NCBI GenBank assembly: GCA_934090935.1
Contig: CAKOKD010000001.1
Location: 62,001-126,000 of the forward strand
DNA length: 64,000 nucleotides
Source: an uncultured Bacilli bacterium
GTDB lineage: Bacteria > Bacillota_I > Bacilli_A > RF39 > UBA660
Reading direction: 5' to 3'
The notes beneath the pieces are model-generated. The model did not search any database and was not told the DNA's origin. It was given only the letters and a program-made list of their open reading frames with translations. A program made the translations under genes and the position numbers. Positions 24,907 through 34,222 of this stretch are shown one piece after another; the stretch's first letter is position 1; every line of letters starts with the position of its first letter.

Positions 24907-25665
24907 TTGACAAAAAATGGTATAAGTTTTGCAAAGTATGGTTTAGTAAAAGTAATAAAAGGAAAATTTAAAGGTAAATTTGGATATTATGATGATGACG
25001 ATCTTGATTATGATGGTATAAAAAAGTCAGTTGTTTACTTTGGTAAAATGTTTGATAATTCAGAATATTTTCTCATAGAACATGACTGTATAACTGATGA
25101 TTTTAATATTCAAGACTTAAGTGATAGAAAAAATGAAATTCAAAAACAATTATGTGGCAAAAATTCTTTATCAAAAAGGCTGGAATTGATTGAAGAAAAA
25201 AGCTTGATTGAAAATGAGATGTTTAACATATTTGAAAATTATTTGGAATTCAATCATGAAAACTCTAAAAAGGTCTTTCTTTCCCATTCATCTTCTGATA
25301 AATCGATAGTTATATCACTTGCGTTAGATCTTCAAAAAAGGGGGATAAGCACTTGGTTAGATGCCTTTGATATATTACCAGGTGAATCTATTGTTACAAA
25401 GATAAATGAAGCTATAGATGAGTGTACTTTTGCTTTATTGTTTCTCTCAAAGAACTCAGTAAAATCAAATTGGGTGATGAAAGAATGGGAAACAATGTTA
25501 TGGGATGAAATTAATTCAGGCAAAATTAAAATAATTCCAGTTAAGTTAGAAGAATGCGAGATTCCTAAAATATTACAAACAAAAAAATATATCGACTTAA
25601 GTGATAGTTATAGTGGTGGATTACTTCAAATTGTTCAAACTATAAAAACCTATGAAAATATGTAA
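24907..25665 (+). CDS. TIR-domain protein with N-terminal KOW-like segment
   Basis: 252 residues. The N-terminal part (about 1-60: GLVKVIKGKFKGKFGYYDDDD...) resembles a KOW/SH3-like barrel. A helical linker follows, then a TIR domain (about 115-250) with KVFLSHSSSDKS, DLQKRGISTWLDAFDILPGE, LFLSKNSVKSNWVMKEWETM and IIPVKLEECEIPKIL. The Glu in the W..KEWE stretch fits the catalytic Glu of NADase TIRs. The start is probably TTG 24907: GGAGGT lies 7 nt upstream, and no in-frame ATG is near. Solitary; no Thoeris ThsA partner adjacent. An anti-phage NAD-depleting or signalling role is likely but inferred. Confidence 0.8.
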   Translation: MTKNGISFAKYGLVKVIKGKFKGKFGYYDDDDLDYDGIKKSVVYFGKMFDNSEYFLIEHDCITDDFNIQDLSDRKNEIQKQLCGKNSLSKRLELIEEKSLIENEMFNIFENYLEFNHENSKKVFLSHSSSDKSIVISLALDLQKRGISTWLDAFDILPGESIVTKINEAIDECTFALLFLSKNSVKSNWVMKEWETMLWDEINSGKIKIIPVKLEECEIPKILQTKKYIDLSDSYSGGLLQIVQTIKTYENM

Positions 25666-25685
25666 AGCCTACTTCAATGCTTACC

Positions 25686-25717
25686 AATAATACCAATTTT
25701 ATATTGGTATTTTTTTA
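25686..25717 (+). terminator. Terminator after the TIR gene
   Basis: The stem AATACCAAT/ATTGGTATT is followed by T7. Its outer bases AATAATACCA...TGGTATTTTTT repeat those of the amidase terminator and its copy at 24745. Confidence 0.85.
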
Positions 25718-25748
25718 TAAATTTGATAATATTAATGTAGGTGATAAT

Positions 25749-26555
25749 ATGAATTTTGATGATGAAGATAAATTTGTTTTAAAGAAGTCCAATATAATTA
25801 TGATTATAATTGTTTCTATATTAGTCATAATAACAATTATAACTTCTATATTTCTATATAAATCTTTAAAAAATGAAGTAAAACCGCTTCCTGATTTACA
25901 GACTACTTTAGGGCGTACGTCGACTGTAAGTGCAAGAGTGACAACAGAGATAACGACGACTTCAACGACAACAACTATACCTCCATCAGCATCTCCATAT
26001 TATAAAGTAAATGTTGATGATATTTTAAGCGATGAAATTTTGACGAAGGGAAATCCGGAAAATGAAGAAGCTAAAGAGATAAGTTTAATATTGTTTGAGT
26101 TTTTAAATAAGCTATATAATCCAACTGATAATTCCCTTTTTAATATCAGCAGTGTAGTTAAATTTGCTAAAGAAGGCGAAGAGGATAAAATAATTGTTGA
26201 TTCATATCAATATGGCGAAATATATAATGGCAATGAAATCATTGATAAGGCGATCGCTAAAAATTATCAATATCTAATAACAGGTTATAAATCTAAAAAT
26301 GCGCAAATATTGAAAATGATAAATAAGAAATACTATAGACTTTATGATGATTCTAATCCATATGATCTTGTAGCTGCTACTGTTTCTATTGAAAAAAATG
26401 AGTCAAACTTTATAAGATCAAATATAAAATACTATTACTCAAACTATCAAGAAAAAGGATATACATCTCCAGTATATAAAAATGTTAGTTTACAAATAGT
26501 TTATGATAACAATCGTTGGAAAGTAAAAGAATATGCTTTTAAAGCTAGCGAATAG
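25749..26555 (+). CDS. Single-pass membrane protein with Thr-rich linker
   Basis: 268 residues. A short cytoplasmic N-terminus, one membrane helix (about 16-38, NIIMIIIVSILVIITIITSIFLY), a Thr/Ser-rich spacer (TTEITTTSTTTTIPP) and an extracytoplasmic alpha+beta domain containing VIVD-, YYRLYDD- and WKVKEYAF-type stretches that recall NTF2-like folds. AGGTGATAAT precedes ATG 25749. It is followed after 8 bp by another small membrane protein, so the two probably form an operon. No family assigned. Confidence 0.65.
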   Translation: MNFDDEDKFVLKKSNIIMIIIVSILVIITIITSIFLYKSLKNEVKPLPDLQTTLGRTSTVSARVTTEITTTSTTTTIPPSASPYYKVNVDDILSDEILTKGNPENEEAKEISLILFEFLNKLYNPTDNSLFNISSVVKFAKEGEEDKIIVDSYQYGEIYNGNEIIDKAIAKNYQYLITGYKSKNAQILKMINKKYYRLYDDSNPYDLVAATVSIEKNESNFIRSNIKYYYSNYQEKGYTSPVYKNVSLQIVYDNNRWKVKEYAFKASE

Positions 26556-26563
26556 GTGATAAA

Positions 26564-26923
26564 ATGACAGAAAAAAAATTTAATATTATATTTACAGTAA
26601 TCGCTTTATTTTTGGTTATGATTATTTCAATAATGACCTATATGATTGTAAGAAATGAGGCATCGAGAAATTATTTTGATGAAACATACATTGAAAAATA
26701 TAATTGGAAAAACAATATAGTTAGTTTTTCTTTAAAAGATGATAAGGTGACTTTGAGCATCAATGATGATAAGATGTATGATGAAAAAGAGGTTAAATTT
26801 AATTCTCAAACTGGAGAGGTTATTGAAGGAAAACTTTATGTTAGAAGTTTAACAACGGATAATTTAGTGATCTGGTATGAAAGTGAAGAGTATCGTTTAC
26901 AAAGAGAAATTATTGCAAGATAA
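26564..26923 (+). CDS. Small single-pass membrane protein
   Basis: 119 residues: one N-terminal membrane helix (FNIIFTVIALFLVMIISIMTYMI) and an extracytoplasmic beta-rich domain (NNIVSFSLKDDKVTLSINDDKMYDEKE...). Ribosome site AGGTGATAAA overlaps the intergenic gap of 8 bp to the previous gene. Function unknown; likely works with its upstream neighbour at the envelope. Confidence 0.6.
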   Translation: MTEKKFNIIFTVIALFLVMIISIMTYMIVRNEASRNYFDETYIEKYNWKNNIVSFSLKDDKVTLSINDDKMYDEKEVKFNSQTGEVIEGKLYVRSLTTDNLVIWYESEEYRLQREIIAR

Positions 26924-26949
26924 AAGCGAGTTCTATCTCGCTTTTTTTT
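26922..26949. terminator. Bidirectional terminator
   Basis: AAAAGCGAG-TTCTAT-CTCGCTTTT with T tracts on both strands, between convergent genes. Confidence 0.9.
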
Positions 26950-28750
26950 AATTCTTAACTATATCTAAAGTTATCGAAGTAATACCAGTTGTTAATATAC
27001 CATTTCTGACGCTTTGATTTATTATTATATCATTTCCATAATCTGGATTTTGTACATAATTTTCTACTACAGTTATACCTCTTGCTTGACACCAACTTTT
27101 AGCATAATCCAATGTTTTATTCTTAAAATTTGGTATTGATTCTTGTCTTTTTACTGTGTAATATTTTTTTCCTATAACTGGAACTTCATAAGTATCATTT
27201 ATGGAAAAATTGAATGTTTTTATAGGTTCATTGCTTTCAAGTTCAAGTGTAACTTTCAATGCATGTTTGATTTCTTCTAAACTTTGTTCATAGTATTGGA
27301 AAGTATAAACTGATGCTCTTAAGTTGTTAACATACATCGTTAAATCGTATCCAGTAAGATATGTTTTTTGAATATTTATCATAGAACCAGCATTGCCACT
27401 GAATATCATGTTTTTACCGACGTTATATAGATTCATCATTTGATTTGTCGACATATTAGTATCGATATTGGCTGATATAGAATCCAATACTTTAAAGAAT
27501 GCATCAACATTTTTTAAATTCTTTGCTGAATTTGCAATACCTTCAACTACTAATTGTTGATGTTGTACTCTTTGGAAATCTCCTGCTGGAAGAGTATGTC
27601 TATGTCTTGCAAACGCCAAAGCTTGTTCACCATTCATATGTTGATATCCACTCTTTATACATTGTAAATCCTCAGGTTTTTTGCTTCTTTTAGAGTTTTG
27701 TTCACAGAAGTTTATTTTATCCGGTACTGTTATATCTATTCCTCCAAGGGAGTTTACTAAGTCAACAACACCTTTAAAATTGATTTTTACGTAGTAGTCG
27801 ATTTTTATATCAACTAAATTTTCAATTGTATTAATAACACATGTAGAACCATAAGCTGCTGATGAATTTATTTTTGATGATTCCCCTTTTAAACAAGCAA
27901 TTGGAACGTATGTATCTCTTGGAATTGAGAAAACTGTTGCATTTAAAGTATTTGGGTTAAAACTTATAAGCATCAACGTATCTCCATTGAATGCTTGATT
28001 TGCATTTAGAACATCACTTGTTGAATCAACTCCCATTATAAGAACGGTGAAAGGTTTATCAACAGTTGTTGGATTTTCAATATAGTCTTGATTTTTCATC
28101 TCTTTAGAATAAGTATATTGAACTTTAGTCTCTTCTTGAATATTTTTATATGCATCATAGTTTTCATAATTTATAATATAGTTGCTTGTAATAAATATTC
28201 CATTTAATTCTCCATTATATAACTTTTCTAATAATTCAAAATTTGATTCATATTCACTTACGTCAACTTTTAGTTTGTTTTTCTTTATGTATTCTTTAGG
28301 TAAAACGTTACCTTCAATATCAGTTTCATTATTTAGTATACCGACTTTAAATGTCTCATTATTAATGAATTCTGTATTGTTCATCATAATTAAATTCGTT
28401 GTATAAAGAATTTTATCTTTGCTCATATTTGCTAAAAGATCATATATTCTATTTATTGCAAGAGATGCACAAATTGATGCACTTGCTATAATCATCGCGA
28501 TAAATGATAGAAATACAACGGTTTTATTCTTTTTAGACATCAAAAGTAAAAAAGAACCGGTTAGATAAAGTACGAGTAGAAATCCTAAAGTAACCAAACC
28601 GATCACTCTTAAATTGTTTTCAATGTTGTTTAAAAGCAATATAGACTTAAATATATAAGCATAACTTCCTATAAAGATTAAAGATACAAATATATAAACT
28701 AATCTGATACTTAATTTGGTTTTCTTAAATTTATTAAAAAGTTTCTTCAT
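26948..28750 (-). CDS. LCP-family glycopolymer transferase fused to a PASTA domain
   Basis: 600 residues. Several N-terminal membrane helices (to about residue 110) are followed by an extracytoplasmic region, an LytR-CpsA-Psr domain (about 230-420: VLIMGVDSTSD, SIPRDTYVPI, NSLGGIDITVPD, GEQALAFARHRH with the pyrophosphate-binding Arg residues) and a C-terminal PASTA-like domain (about 525-600, IPNFKNKTLDYAKSWC...). LCP enzymes attach teichoic acids or capsule to peptidoglycan; PASTA binds muropeptides. GGGGACGATG precedes ATG 28750. An LTA-synthase-like gene lies at 50690. Confidence 0.88.
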   Translation of the reverse strand: MKKLFNKFKKTKLSIRLVYIFVSLIFIGSYAYIFKSILLLNNIENNLRVIGLVTLGFLLVLYLTGSFLLLMSKKNKTVVFLSFIAMIIASASICASLAINRIYDLLANMSKDKILYTTNLIMMNNTEFINNETFKVGILNNETDIEGNVLPKEYIKKNKLKVDVSEYESNFELLEKLYNGELNGIFITSNYIINYENYDAYKNIQEETKVQYTYSKEMKNQDYIENPTTVDKPFTVLIMGVDSTSDVLNANQAFNGDTLMLISFNPNTLNATVFSIPRDTYVPIACLKGESSKINSSAAYGSTCVINTIENLVDIKIDYYVKINFKGVVDLVNSLGGIDITVPDKINFCEQNSKRSKKPEDLQCIKSGYQHMNGEQALAFARHRHTLPAGDFQRVQHQQLVVEGIANSAKNLKNVDAFFKVLDSISANIDTNMSTNQMMNLYNVGKNMIFSGNAGSMINIQKTYLTGYDLTMYVNNLRASVYTFQYYEQSLEEIKHALKVTLELESNEPIKTFNFSINDTYEVPVIGKKYYTVKRQESIPNFKNKTLDYAKSWCQARGITVVENYVQNPDYGNDIIINQSVRNGILTTGITSITLDIVKN

Positions 28751-28869
28751 CACATCGTCCCCAATACTAAAAAAATTATACTACAAAGAAAGATATAACT
28801 CAATTTATTTTTTTATTTATTTTTTTATGTATGTTTGTTATAATATTTTAAAGAAATGAGGCAAAGATA

Positions 28870-29634
28870 ATGAACAAGAAGACAAGAACTATTGCAATCG
28901 TGATAAGTTTATTTTTATTGGTTACTTTTGGAATAGTATATATATTTTCAGAATTATATGCAGAAAATGATATTCCAATAACTACTGTAACTGATGCTTA
29001 TAAATTTAAAAATGAATATGAAAGTGTTAATAATAATGATTTAGGTAATGGTAAAAAAGTTAGGGAATTAATTATAGCTGATAACAATCCATTTGTTTAT
29101 AAAACACCTGAAGAGTTAGTAAAAATGGTTGAAGAAGATAAAACGTTTGTTGTATATTTTGGATTTAATACTTGTCCATGGTGCAGAAGTGTTATTACAT
29201 CTTTAATCGATTCTGCTTTAGAAAATGGAATTAAGAAAGTATACTATGTTGATGTTAAAGATATTCGTGATACATATGAGTTAAATGATAATAATGAAGC
29301 TATTCGAACTAAAGAAGGAACAGATGCTTATTATCGTTTACTTGAACTTTTAAACCCAGTATTAAATGATTATACTCCTTTAAAATATGAAACTAAAAAG
29401 GGAAAGACTAAGGAAGTTAAAATCGATGAAAAAAGAATTTATGCTCCAAATGTTGTAGTTGTTAAAAATGGTGAAGCTATTAGCATGGAAAGCGGAATAG
29501 TTGAAGAATTAGCTGATCCGTATATGGATTTAGATGATGGAATAAAATGTAAGATAAAAGAACAATTTAATTGTATGTTTGAAAAACTTAATACTGATTC
29601 TAATACATGTTCAGTTGATGAAAAAAGTTGTTAA
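28870..29634 (+). CDS. Membrane-anchored thioredoxin-like protein (CPWC)
   Basis: 254 residues. An N-terminal membrane helix (about 6-26) is followed by a thioredoxin-fold domain with FGFNTCPWCRSV near residues 96-108, like bacteriocin-transport-accessory/thioredoxin-related proteins. Near the C-terminus CSVDEKSC gives a second cysteine pair. Likely extracytoplasmic thiol exchange. It reads divergently from the LCP gene, with a TTATAATAT promoter box before it. Confidence 0.75.
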   Translation: MNKKTRTIAIVISLFLLVTFGIVYIFSELYAENDIPITTVTDAYKFKNEYESVNNNDLGNGKKVRELIIADNNPFVYKTPEELVKMVEEDKTFVVYFGFNTCPWCRSVITSLIDSALENGIKKVYYVDVKDIRDTYELNDNNEAIRTKEGTDAYYRLLELLNPVLNDYTPLKYETKKGKTKEVKIDEKRIYAPNVVVVKNGEAISMESGIVEELADPYMDLDDGIKCKIKEQFNCMFEKLNTDSNTCSVDEKSC

Positions 29635-29635
29635 A

Positions 29636-29665
29636 AAAAGAAATCATTTTTTAGATTTCTTTTTC
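29636..29665. terminator. Bidirectional terminator
   Basis: The stem AAAAAGAAATC/GATTTCTTTTT lies between convergent genes at 28870 and 29644. Confidence 0.8.
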
Positions 29666-30387
29666 TTTGATCTCTTTTTAGTTTCTTTTAGTTCTTCATT
29701 CAATTTATCTTTATCCTTATTAAGTTTGTTTTTTAAAACGATTATTTTATTGAATACTTTCATATCAGGAAATGATGAAATAAGTCTTTTATGAAGAAAT
29801 GTTTTTCCACTTAATATCTCTTTTACTTTTTTTGTGATAATCTCAGTTGAATCACATCTTATAGAATTTGAGATGTTTTTTAAGGATATTATTATGTTAA
29901 ACGATAAAATTATATCGATTAATGTGATTCCTAATAAAGAATATGATACGGCTCTTAAGGCAACAATATTAAACATTGAAAATAGTTTTATTAAAAATGG
30001 GTTTACTCCATAGAACATTGTAATACCAGCAATACCAAAAGGAATCGCACATTCTAAACAAATACGACCATTGATATTGAATTTTTGATCACTATAGTCC
30101 CACCAACGGTTTTTAAAAACTTTTTCCATAATATATGAAGTTACGTATTCAAGAGTTGCACAAAGAACAATTGCCATTATGAATAGAACTAATGGATCTT
30201 TAGCATAATTGTTTAAAAGTAAGGTTATTAAAACTCCTCCAAAACCATATATTGGACACATTGGACCAATCAAAAAGCCTCGGTTTACAAATTTGTGCAT
30301 CTTTAATAAAGTTACTATTATTTCTATAAGCCAACCTATAAAGGAATAGCAATAAAACAAAAGGATAAGTATATAAAACTCTTTCAT
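29644..30387 (-). CDS. CmpB-like multi-pass membrane protein (putative ABC permease type IV)
   Basis: 247 residues. About five or six membrane helices with the family signature NRGFLIGPMCPIYGFGG near residue 37-53 and a conserved WWDYSDQKFNINGRICLECA segment near 93-112. A Lys-rich tail follows. AGGTG precedes ATG 30387. The only complete chromosomal gene in the window that ends in TGA; the stop lies inside the shared terminator. Transport function has been proposed for the family but is not established. Confidence 0.8.
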   Translation of the reverse strand: MKEFYILILLFYCYSFIGWLIEIIVTLLKMHKFVNRGFLIGPMCPIYGFGGVLITLLLNNYAKDPLVLFIMAIVLCATLEYVTSYIMEKVFKNRWWDYSDQKFNINGRICLECAIPFGIAGITMFYGVNPFLIKLFSMFNIVALRAVSYSLLGITLIDIILSFNIIISLKNISNSIRCDSTEIITKKVKEILSGKTFLHKRLISSFPDMKVFNKIIVLKNKLNKDKDKLNEELKETKKRSKKKKSKK

Positions 30388-30460
30388 AATTTTCACCTAA
30401 AAAGATTATATCATATTGTTTGTGAATAAAATAGATGTTATAATTACCATGGTGATACTT

Positions 30461-30895
30461 ATGGATAATAAGAATAGAACAATTTTTCTAGCAATCGCGG
30501 TTTTGTTTGTAATATGTACAGGATTTACATCTCTTTCGTTTTCATATTTTATAAATCCATCAACAACTGAGGCTGATGTGCTTACTTCATCTTTAGTTAG
30601 CAATGAAATCGAATATAGTGGAGAACTTATACTTGCTCCAGGTGAGGTAAGAAATGTTACATTAACGGTTATAAGCAACAACAGTTTTGATAGTTATTTT
30701 AAAGTATTTTATAAGGGAAATATAAAAGTTACAAGTGAAGATAAAACTTTTGATAAACTTGAACCTTTTGAAAACAAGAAGATAAATGTGGTTATAAATA
30801 ATGAAAGTGATGAATATAGATCATTTAGTTTTGGTATTTCTAGTGCATTAAGTGGAGAAGAAATCGTTTTAAAAGATGATGAATTTGGCATTTAA
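30461..30895 (+). CDS. Secreted/anchored beta-domain protein
   Basis: 144 residues. A hydrophobic N-terminus (TIFLAIAVLFVICTGFTSLSF) serves as signal or anchor; an Ig-like beta domain follows (LILAPGEVRNVTLTVISNN...NKKINVVINN). The domain recalls substrate-assembly or camelysin-like secreted proteins. ATG 30461 follows GGTGATACTT; the upstream GTG/ATG at 30416 has no site. A terminator palindrome overlaps its stop codon. Function unknown. Confidence 0.6.
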   Translation: MDNKNRTIFLAIAVLFVICTGFTSLSFSYFINPSTTEADVLTSSLVSNEIEYSGELILAPGEVRNVTLTVISNNSFDSYFKVFYKGNIKVTSEDKTFDKLEPFENKKINVVINNESDEYRSFSFGISSALSGEEIVLKDDEFGI

Positions 30896-30905
30896 TGCCT
30901 TTTTG
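30887..30905 (+). terminator. Terminator overlapping the stop codon
   Basis: GGCAT-TTA-ATGCC palindrome followed by T5. Confidence 0.75.
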
Positions 30906-30958
30906 TTTGTTTTGATAATCTATATTTGGTATAATGAATATGTTAGGAAGTGTTAATA

Positions 30959-31957
30959 ATGAAGTATATATCTTTTGTAGTTCCATGTTATAACTCAGAA
31001 GCTTATATGGAAAATTGTATAGAATCTTTGCTTATTGGTGGTGAAGATGTAGAGATAATTATAATAGATGATGGTTCTAAGGATAAAACAGGTAAGATAG
31101 CTGATAAGTATCAAAAAAAATATCCAACAATTGTTAAAGCCATTCATCAAGAAAATGGTGGCCATGGTGCGGGTATCATGACAGGATTAAGTGTTGCAAC
31201 AGGAAAATATTTTAAAGTTGTCGACAGTGATGATTGGGTTGATAAAAAGGCATATAAGACTTTGCTTAAAAAGATTAAGAAAATTGATTCAGATTTAATT
31301 ATAATGAACTATGTTTATACTTATACTGATGGTAGAACAAATCAAACTATTTCATTTAAAAATGTGTTTAAAGAAAATGAAGAAATGACTTGGGATGAAA
31401 TGAAGAAATTTAAACCAACTCAATATTTATCACTTCATTCATTGATGTATAAAAGAAGTGTATTAGATGCATCAAGTATGGATTTGCCAAAACATACTTT
31501 CTATGAAGATAACTTATTTATTTATATTCCATTTGTAAACACTAAAACGATTTATTATATGGATTTAGATTTCTATAGATATTTTATTGGAAGAGAAGAT
31601 CAATCAGTTCAAGAACCTCAATTAATAAAGAGAAGCTCTCATCAAGTGCTTGTTACTAAACTTGTATGTAATAAATATGATTTGGATGAAGTAAAGTCTA
31701 AGAAATTAAGAAAAATGATGTATAGAGAATGTGTATTTTGTATGACAATTGGAACAATTTTTTCTCGTCTTGCAATGAATGAAGAAGGAGAAAAACAATA
31801 TAAAGAATTATGGAAGAGCATAAAAGAAAACAATCCTAAACTTTATAAGAAATTAATCTTCTCAAAAGCGGGAATTTGTGCACTTCCTGGTAAATTTGGA
31901 AGATTCATCGCTATAAAAGGATATAGATTTGCTCATTCTTTAGTAAAATTTAATTAA
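30959..31957 (+). CDS. Family 2 glycosyltransferase
   Basis: 332 residues. GT-A fold: SFVVPCYNSEAYMENCIES, IIIIDDGSKDKTG and the metal-binding DxD in KVVDSDDWVDK near residue 90. The C-terminal region is helical without membrane helices. Probably transfers a nucleotide-sugar to an envelope polymer or lipid. GGAAGTG precedes the ATG and a terminator follows the stop, so it appears monocistronic. Confidence 0.88.
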   Translation: MKYISFVVPCYNSEAYMENCIESLLIGGEDVEIIIIDDGSKDKTGKIADKYQKKYPTIVKAIHQENGGHGAGIMTGLSVATGKYFKVVDSDDWVDKKAYKTLLKKIKKIDSDLIIMNYVYTYTDGRTNQTISFKNVFKENEEMTWDEMKKFKPTQYLSLHSLMYKRSVLDASSMDLPKHTFYEDNLFIYIPFVNTKTIYYMDLDFYRYFIGREDQSVQEPQLIKRSSHQVLVTKLVCNKYDLDEVKSKKLRKMMYRECVFCMTIGTIFSRLAMNEEGEKQYKELWKSIKENNPKLYKKLIFSKAGICALPGKFGRFIAIKGYRFAHSLVKFN

Positions 31958-31979
31958 ACTGAGTTATTCAGTTTTTTTA
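31957..31979 (+). terminator. Terminator after glycosyltransferase
   Basis: AACTGA-GTTAT-TCAGTT followed by T5. Confidence 0.8.
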
Positions 31980-31995
31980 GTTAGGAAGTGAAATT

Positions 31996-34209
31996 ATGAA
32001 AGAACTTTTAGTTCCTGTTGGAAATATGGATTCTTTAAAAGCAGCAGTTATGAATGGAGCCGATGCCATATATTTAGGTGGTAAAAGATTTGGTGCACGT
32101 GCATTTGCTGGTAATTTTAGCGATGAAGAAATGATTTCAGCTGTTCATTTTGCTCATCTTTATGGTGTAAAGATATATGTTACAGTTAATACAGTTGTTT
32201 TTGAGTCTGAACTAGAAGATGTTTATAATTATTGTTTGTTTTTACATGAAACTGGAGTAGATGCTTTGATTGTTCAAGATCTTGGTCTTATGTCTCTTTT
32301 AAGAAGGCGTTTACCTAATTTAGAAATACACGCATCAACGCAAGTTCATAATGTAAGTGAATCGGGTCTGAAAATTTTAGAAAATTTAAATGTTAAACGT
32401 GTAGTGTTTGCTCGTGAACTGTCACTTGCAACTATTGATAGTTATAAAACTTCAATGGAAAAAGAAATATTTATTCATGGAGCTTTGTGTGTAAGTTATT
32501 CTGGAGAATGTTTATTTTCATCAATTCTTTTTGGAAGAAGTGGCAATCGTGGAGAATGTGCTCAAGTTTGTCGACTTCCATATAAGTTGCTTGAAAACGA
32601 TGAAGTTGTAAAAACTGATTCAAAATATTTGCTTTCAACAAAGGAGCTTAAAACGGTTAGTAAATTTAAAGAAATCTTGGATTCAAGTGTTAAATCATTA
32701 AAAATTGAGGGACGTATGAAAAGCCCAGAATATGTTGCTTGCGTAACTAGACTATATCGTAATTTAATTGATTACTATTATGGAAAAGATTGCTTAAGAG
32801 TATCCGAATATGAAGAAGACTTAAAAGTAATATTTAATAGACAATATACTTATGGATATTTATTTAATGCAACTAATGATGAAATTATCAATATTCATAC
32901 ATCTAATCATGTAGGTGTTCATTTAGGTAAAGTTTTTAAAGTAACAAGTAAATACATCTACATTAAACTTGATTCTCAACTAAATCAAGGAGACGGAATT
33001 AGAATAAATGAAACTAATGATGGAATGATTGTTAATTTTCTTTATGATGAATCATTAATGCTTACAAATGTTTGTAAAAATATTGCTGTAATTGATAATA
33101 AAATTAAGGCAAGTGTTGGGGATACTGTTAATAAAACAAGTGATATAACGGTAATTAACAAATATAGAGAATTACCGGTTAGAAAAGTTGATATTGACGT
33201 GACTTTTACTCACAATGAAAATCGTGCAACTCTTGAAATAACTGATGGAATCAATGTTGTTAAAAAAGAGGCAGATATAGTTTTTCCAAGTAAAAATATA
33301 AGTATAAAAAAAGAGGATATTATTAAACAATTATCCAAACTTGGTAATACTCCATTTAAAATAGCCAATATAAGAGTAGGAGATTTTGAATCAAAATTTA
33401 TAAATATTAAAGATTTAAACGCTATAAGGAGAGATGCTGTTGAAGAACTAATTTCTATTCGTGAAAATTCAAAAAAAGAAGTAATTCAAAGAGATGACAA
33501 TGAAGGAACTCATAAAAATCCTCTTGGAGAAAAATTAACTTTAAGTGTTTTAGTAAGAAATGAAGAACAATTGCTTAAATGTTTAAATTATTTTGATCGT
33601 ATCTATGTAATAGATAGAAATATTTATAATTCATATAAGGATAATCCTAAAATATATTATCGTGGTTCTAGAATTTATGAAAAAACAAGTATTAAGAACA
33701 CTTTAGCAACTGAATTAGGTGAAATATATGATGGAGCTAAAATAAGTGACTACTTCTTGAATATAACCAATCATGAAACTTTGGATTATCTGTCTAAATA
33801 TGTTGATATAAATACTTTATCGATTGAACTTGAAGATGACAACATTGAACGTATTATGAAACATAATAACTATAATGTTGAGATTTTGCTTTATAGTACT
33901 ATTGAACTCATGATAACTAAATATTGTCCAGTAAATAAAGTTGCTAATAAAGATACTGTATGTACTAAATGTATGAAAAATGAATATAAATTACTTGATC
34001 GTAACGGAAGTAAATATCCAATAAAAACCGATGTTAAAAATCATTTAACACATATACTTGATTCTAAAGTAACAAATAATCTTGAAAAACTTAAATATTA
34101 TTATAAGTTAGGAATTCGCAATTTCAGAATTGAACTTAACTCAGAAGATTCTAAAGAAATTGATGCTATAATAAAAAATTTGGACAATCAAAAAAGCAAC
34201 CTTAATTAG
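31996..34209 (+). CDS. U32-family peptidase-like (RlhA/TrhP-type RNA hydroxylation) protein
   Basis: 737 residues, the long form with a C-terminal extension. It begins KELLVPVGNMDSLKAAVMNGADAIYLGG, and carries the U32 signature around IHGALCVSYSGECLFSS and GNRGECAQVCRLPY, whose cysteines bind a cluster in the family. Members of this class act in prephenate-dependent hydroxylation of 23S rRNA or tRNA rather than as proteases. A further Cys set near the C-terminus (YCPVN...CTKCMKNEY) is present. GGAAGTG precedes the ATG. Confidence 0.88.
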   Translation: MKELLVPVGNMDSLKAAVMNGADAIYLGGKRFGARAFAGNFSDEEMISAVHFAHLYGVKIYVTVNTVVFESELEDVYNYCLFLHETGVDALIVQDLGLMSLLRRRLPNLEIHASTQVHNVSESGLKILENLNVKRVVFARELSLATIDSYKTSMEKEIFIHGALCVSYSGECLFSSILFGRSGNRGECAQVCRLPYKLLENDEVVKTDSKYLLSTKELKTVSKFKEILDSSVKSLKIEGRMKSPEYVACVTRLYRNLIDYYYGKDCLRVSEYEEDLKVIFNRQYTYGYLFNATNDEIINIHTSNHVGVHLGKVFKVTSKYIYIKLDSQLNQGDGIRINETNDGMIVNFLYDESLMLTNVCKNIAVIDNKIKASVGDTVNKTSDITVINKYRELPVRKVDIDVTFTHNENRATLEITDGINVVKKEADIVFPSKNISIKKEDIIKQLSKLGNTPFKIANIRVGDFESKFINIKDLNAIRRDAVEELISIRENSKKEVIQRDDNEGTHKNPLGEKLTLSVLVRNEEQLLKCLNYFDRIYVIDRNIYNSYKDNPKIYYRGSRIYEKTSIKNTLATELGEIYDGAKISDYFLNITNHETLDYLSKYVDINTLSIELEDDNIERIMKHNNYNVEILLYSTIELMITKYCPVNKVANKDTVCTKCMKNEYKLLDRNGSKYPIKTDVKNHLTHILDSKVTNNLEKLKYYYKLGIRNFRIELNSEDSKEIDAIIKNLDNQKSNLN

Positions 34210-34222
34210 TTGCTTTTTTCTT
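34191..34222 (+). terminator. Terminator after U32 gene
   Basis: AAAAAGCAAC-8 nt-GTTGCTTTTTT. Confidence 0.9.

Noticed and set aside
29644..29646. TGA read as Trp (Mollicutes code)
   Set aside because: Trp is consistently TGG in conserved motifs, and reading through this TGA continues into the terminator.
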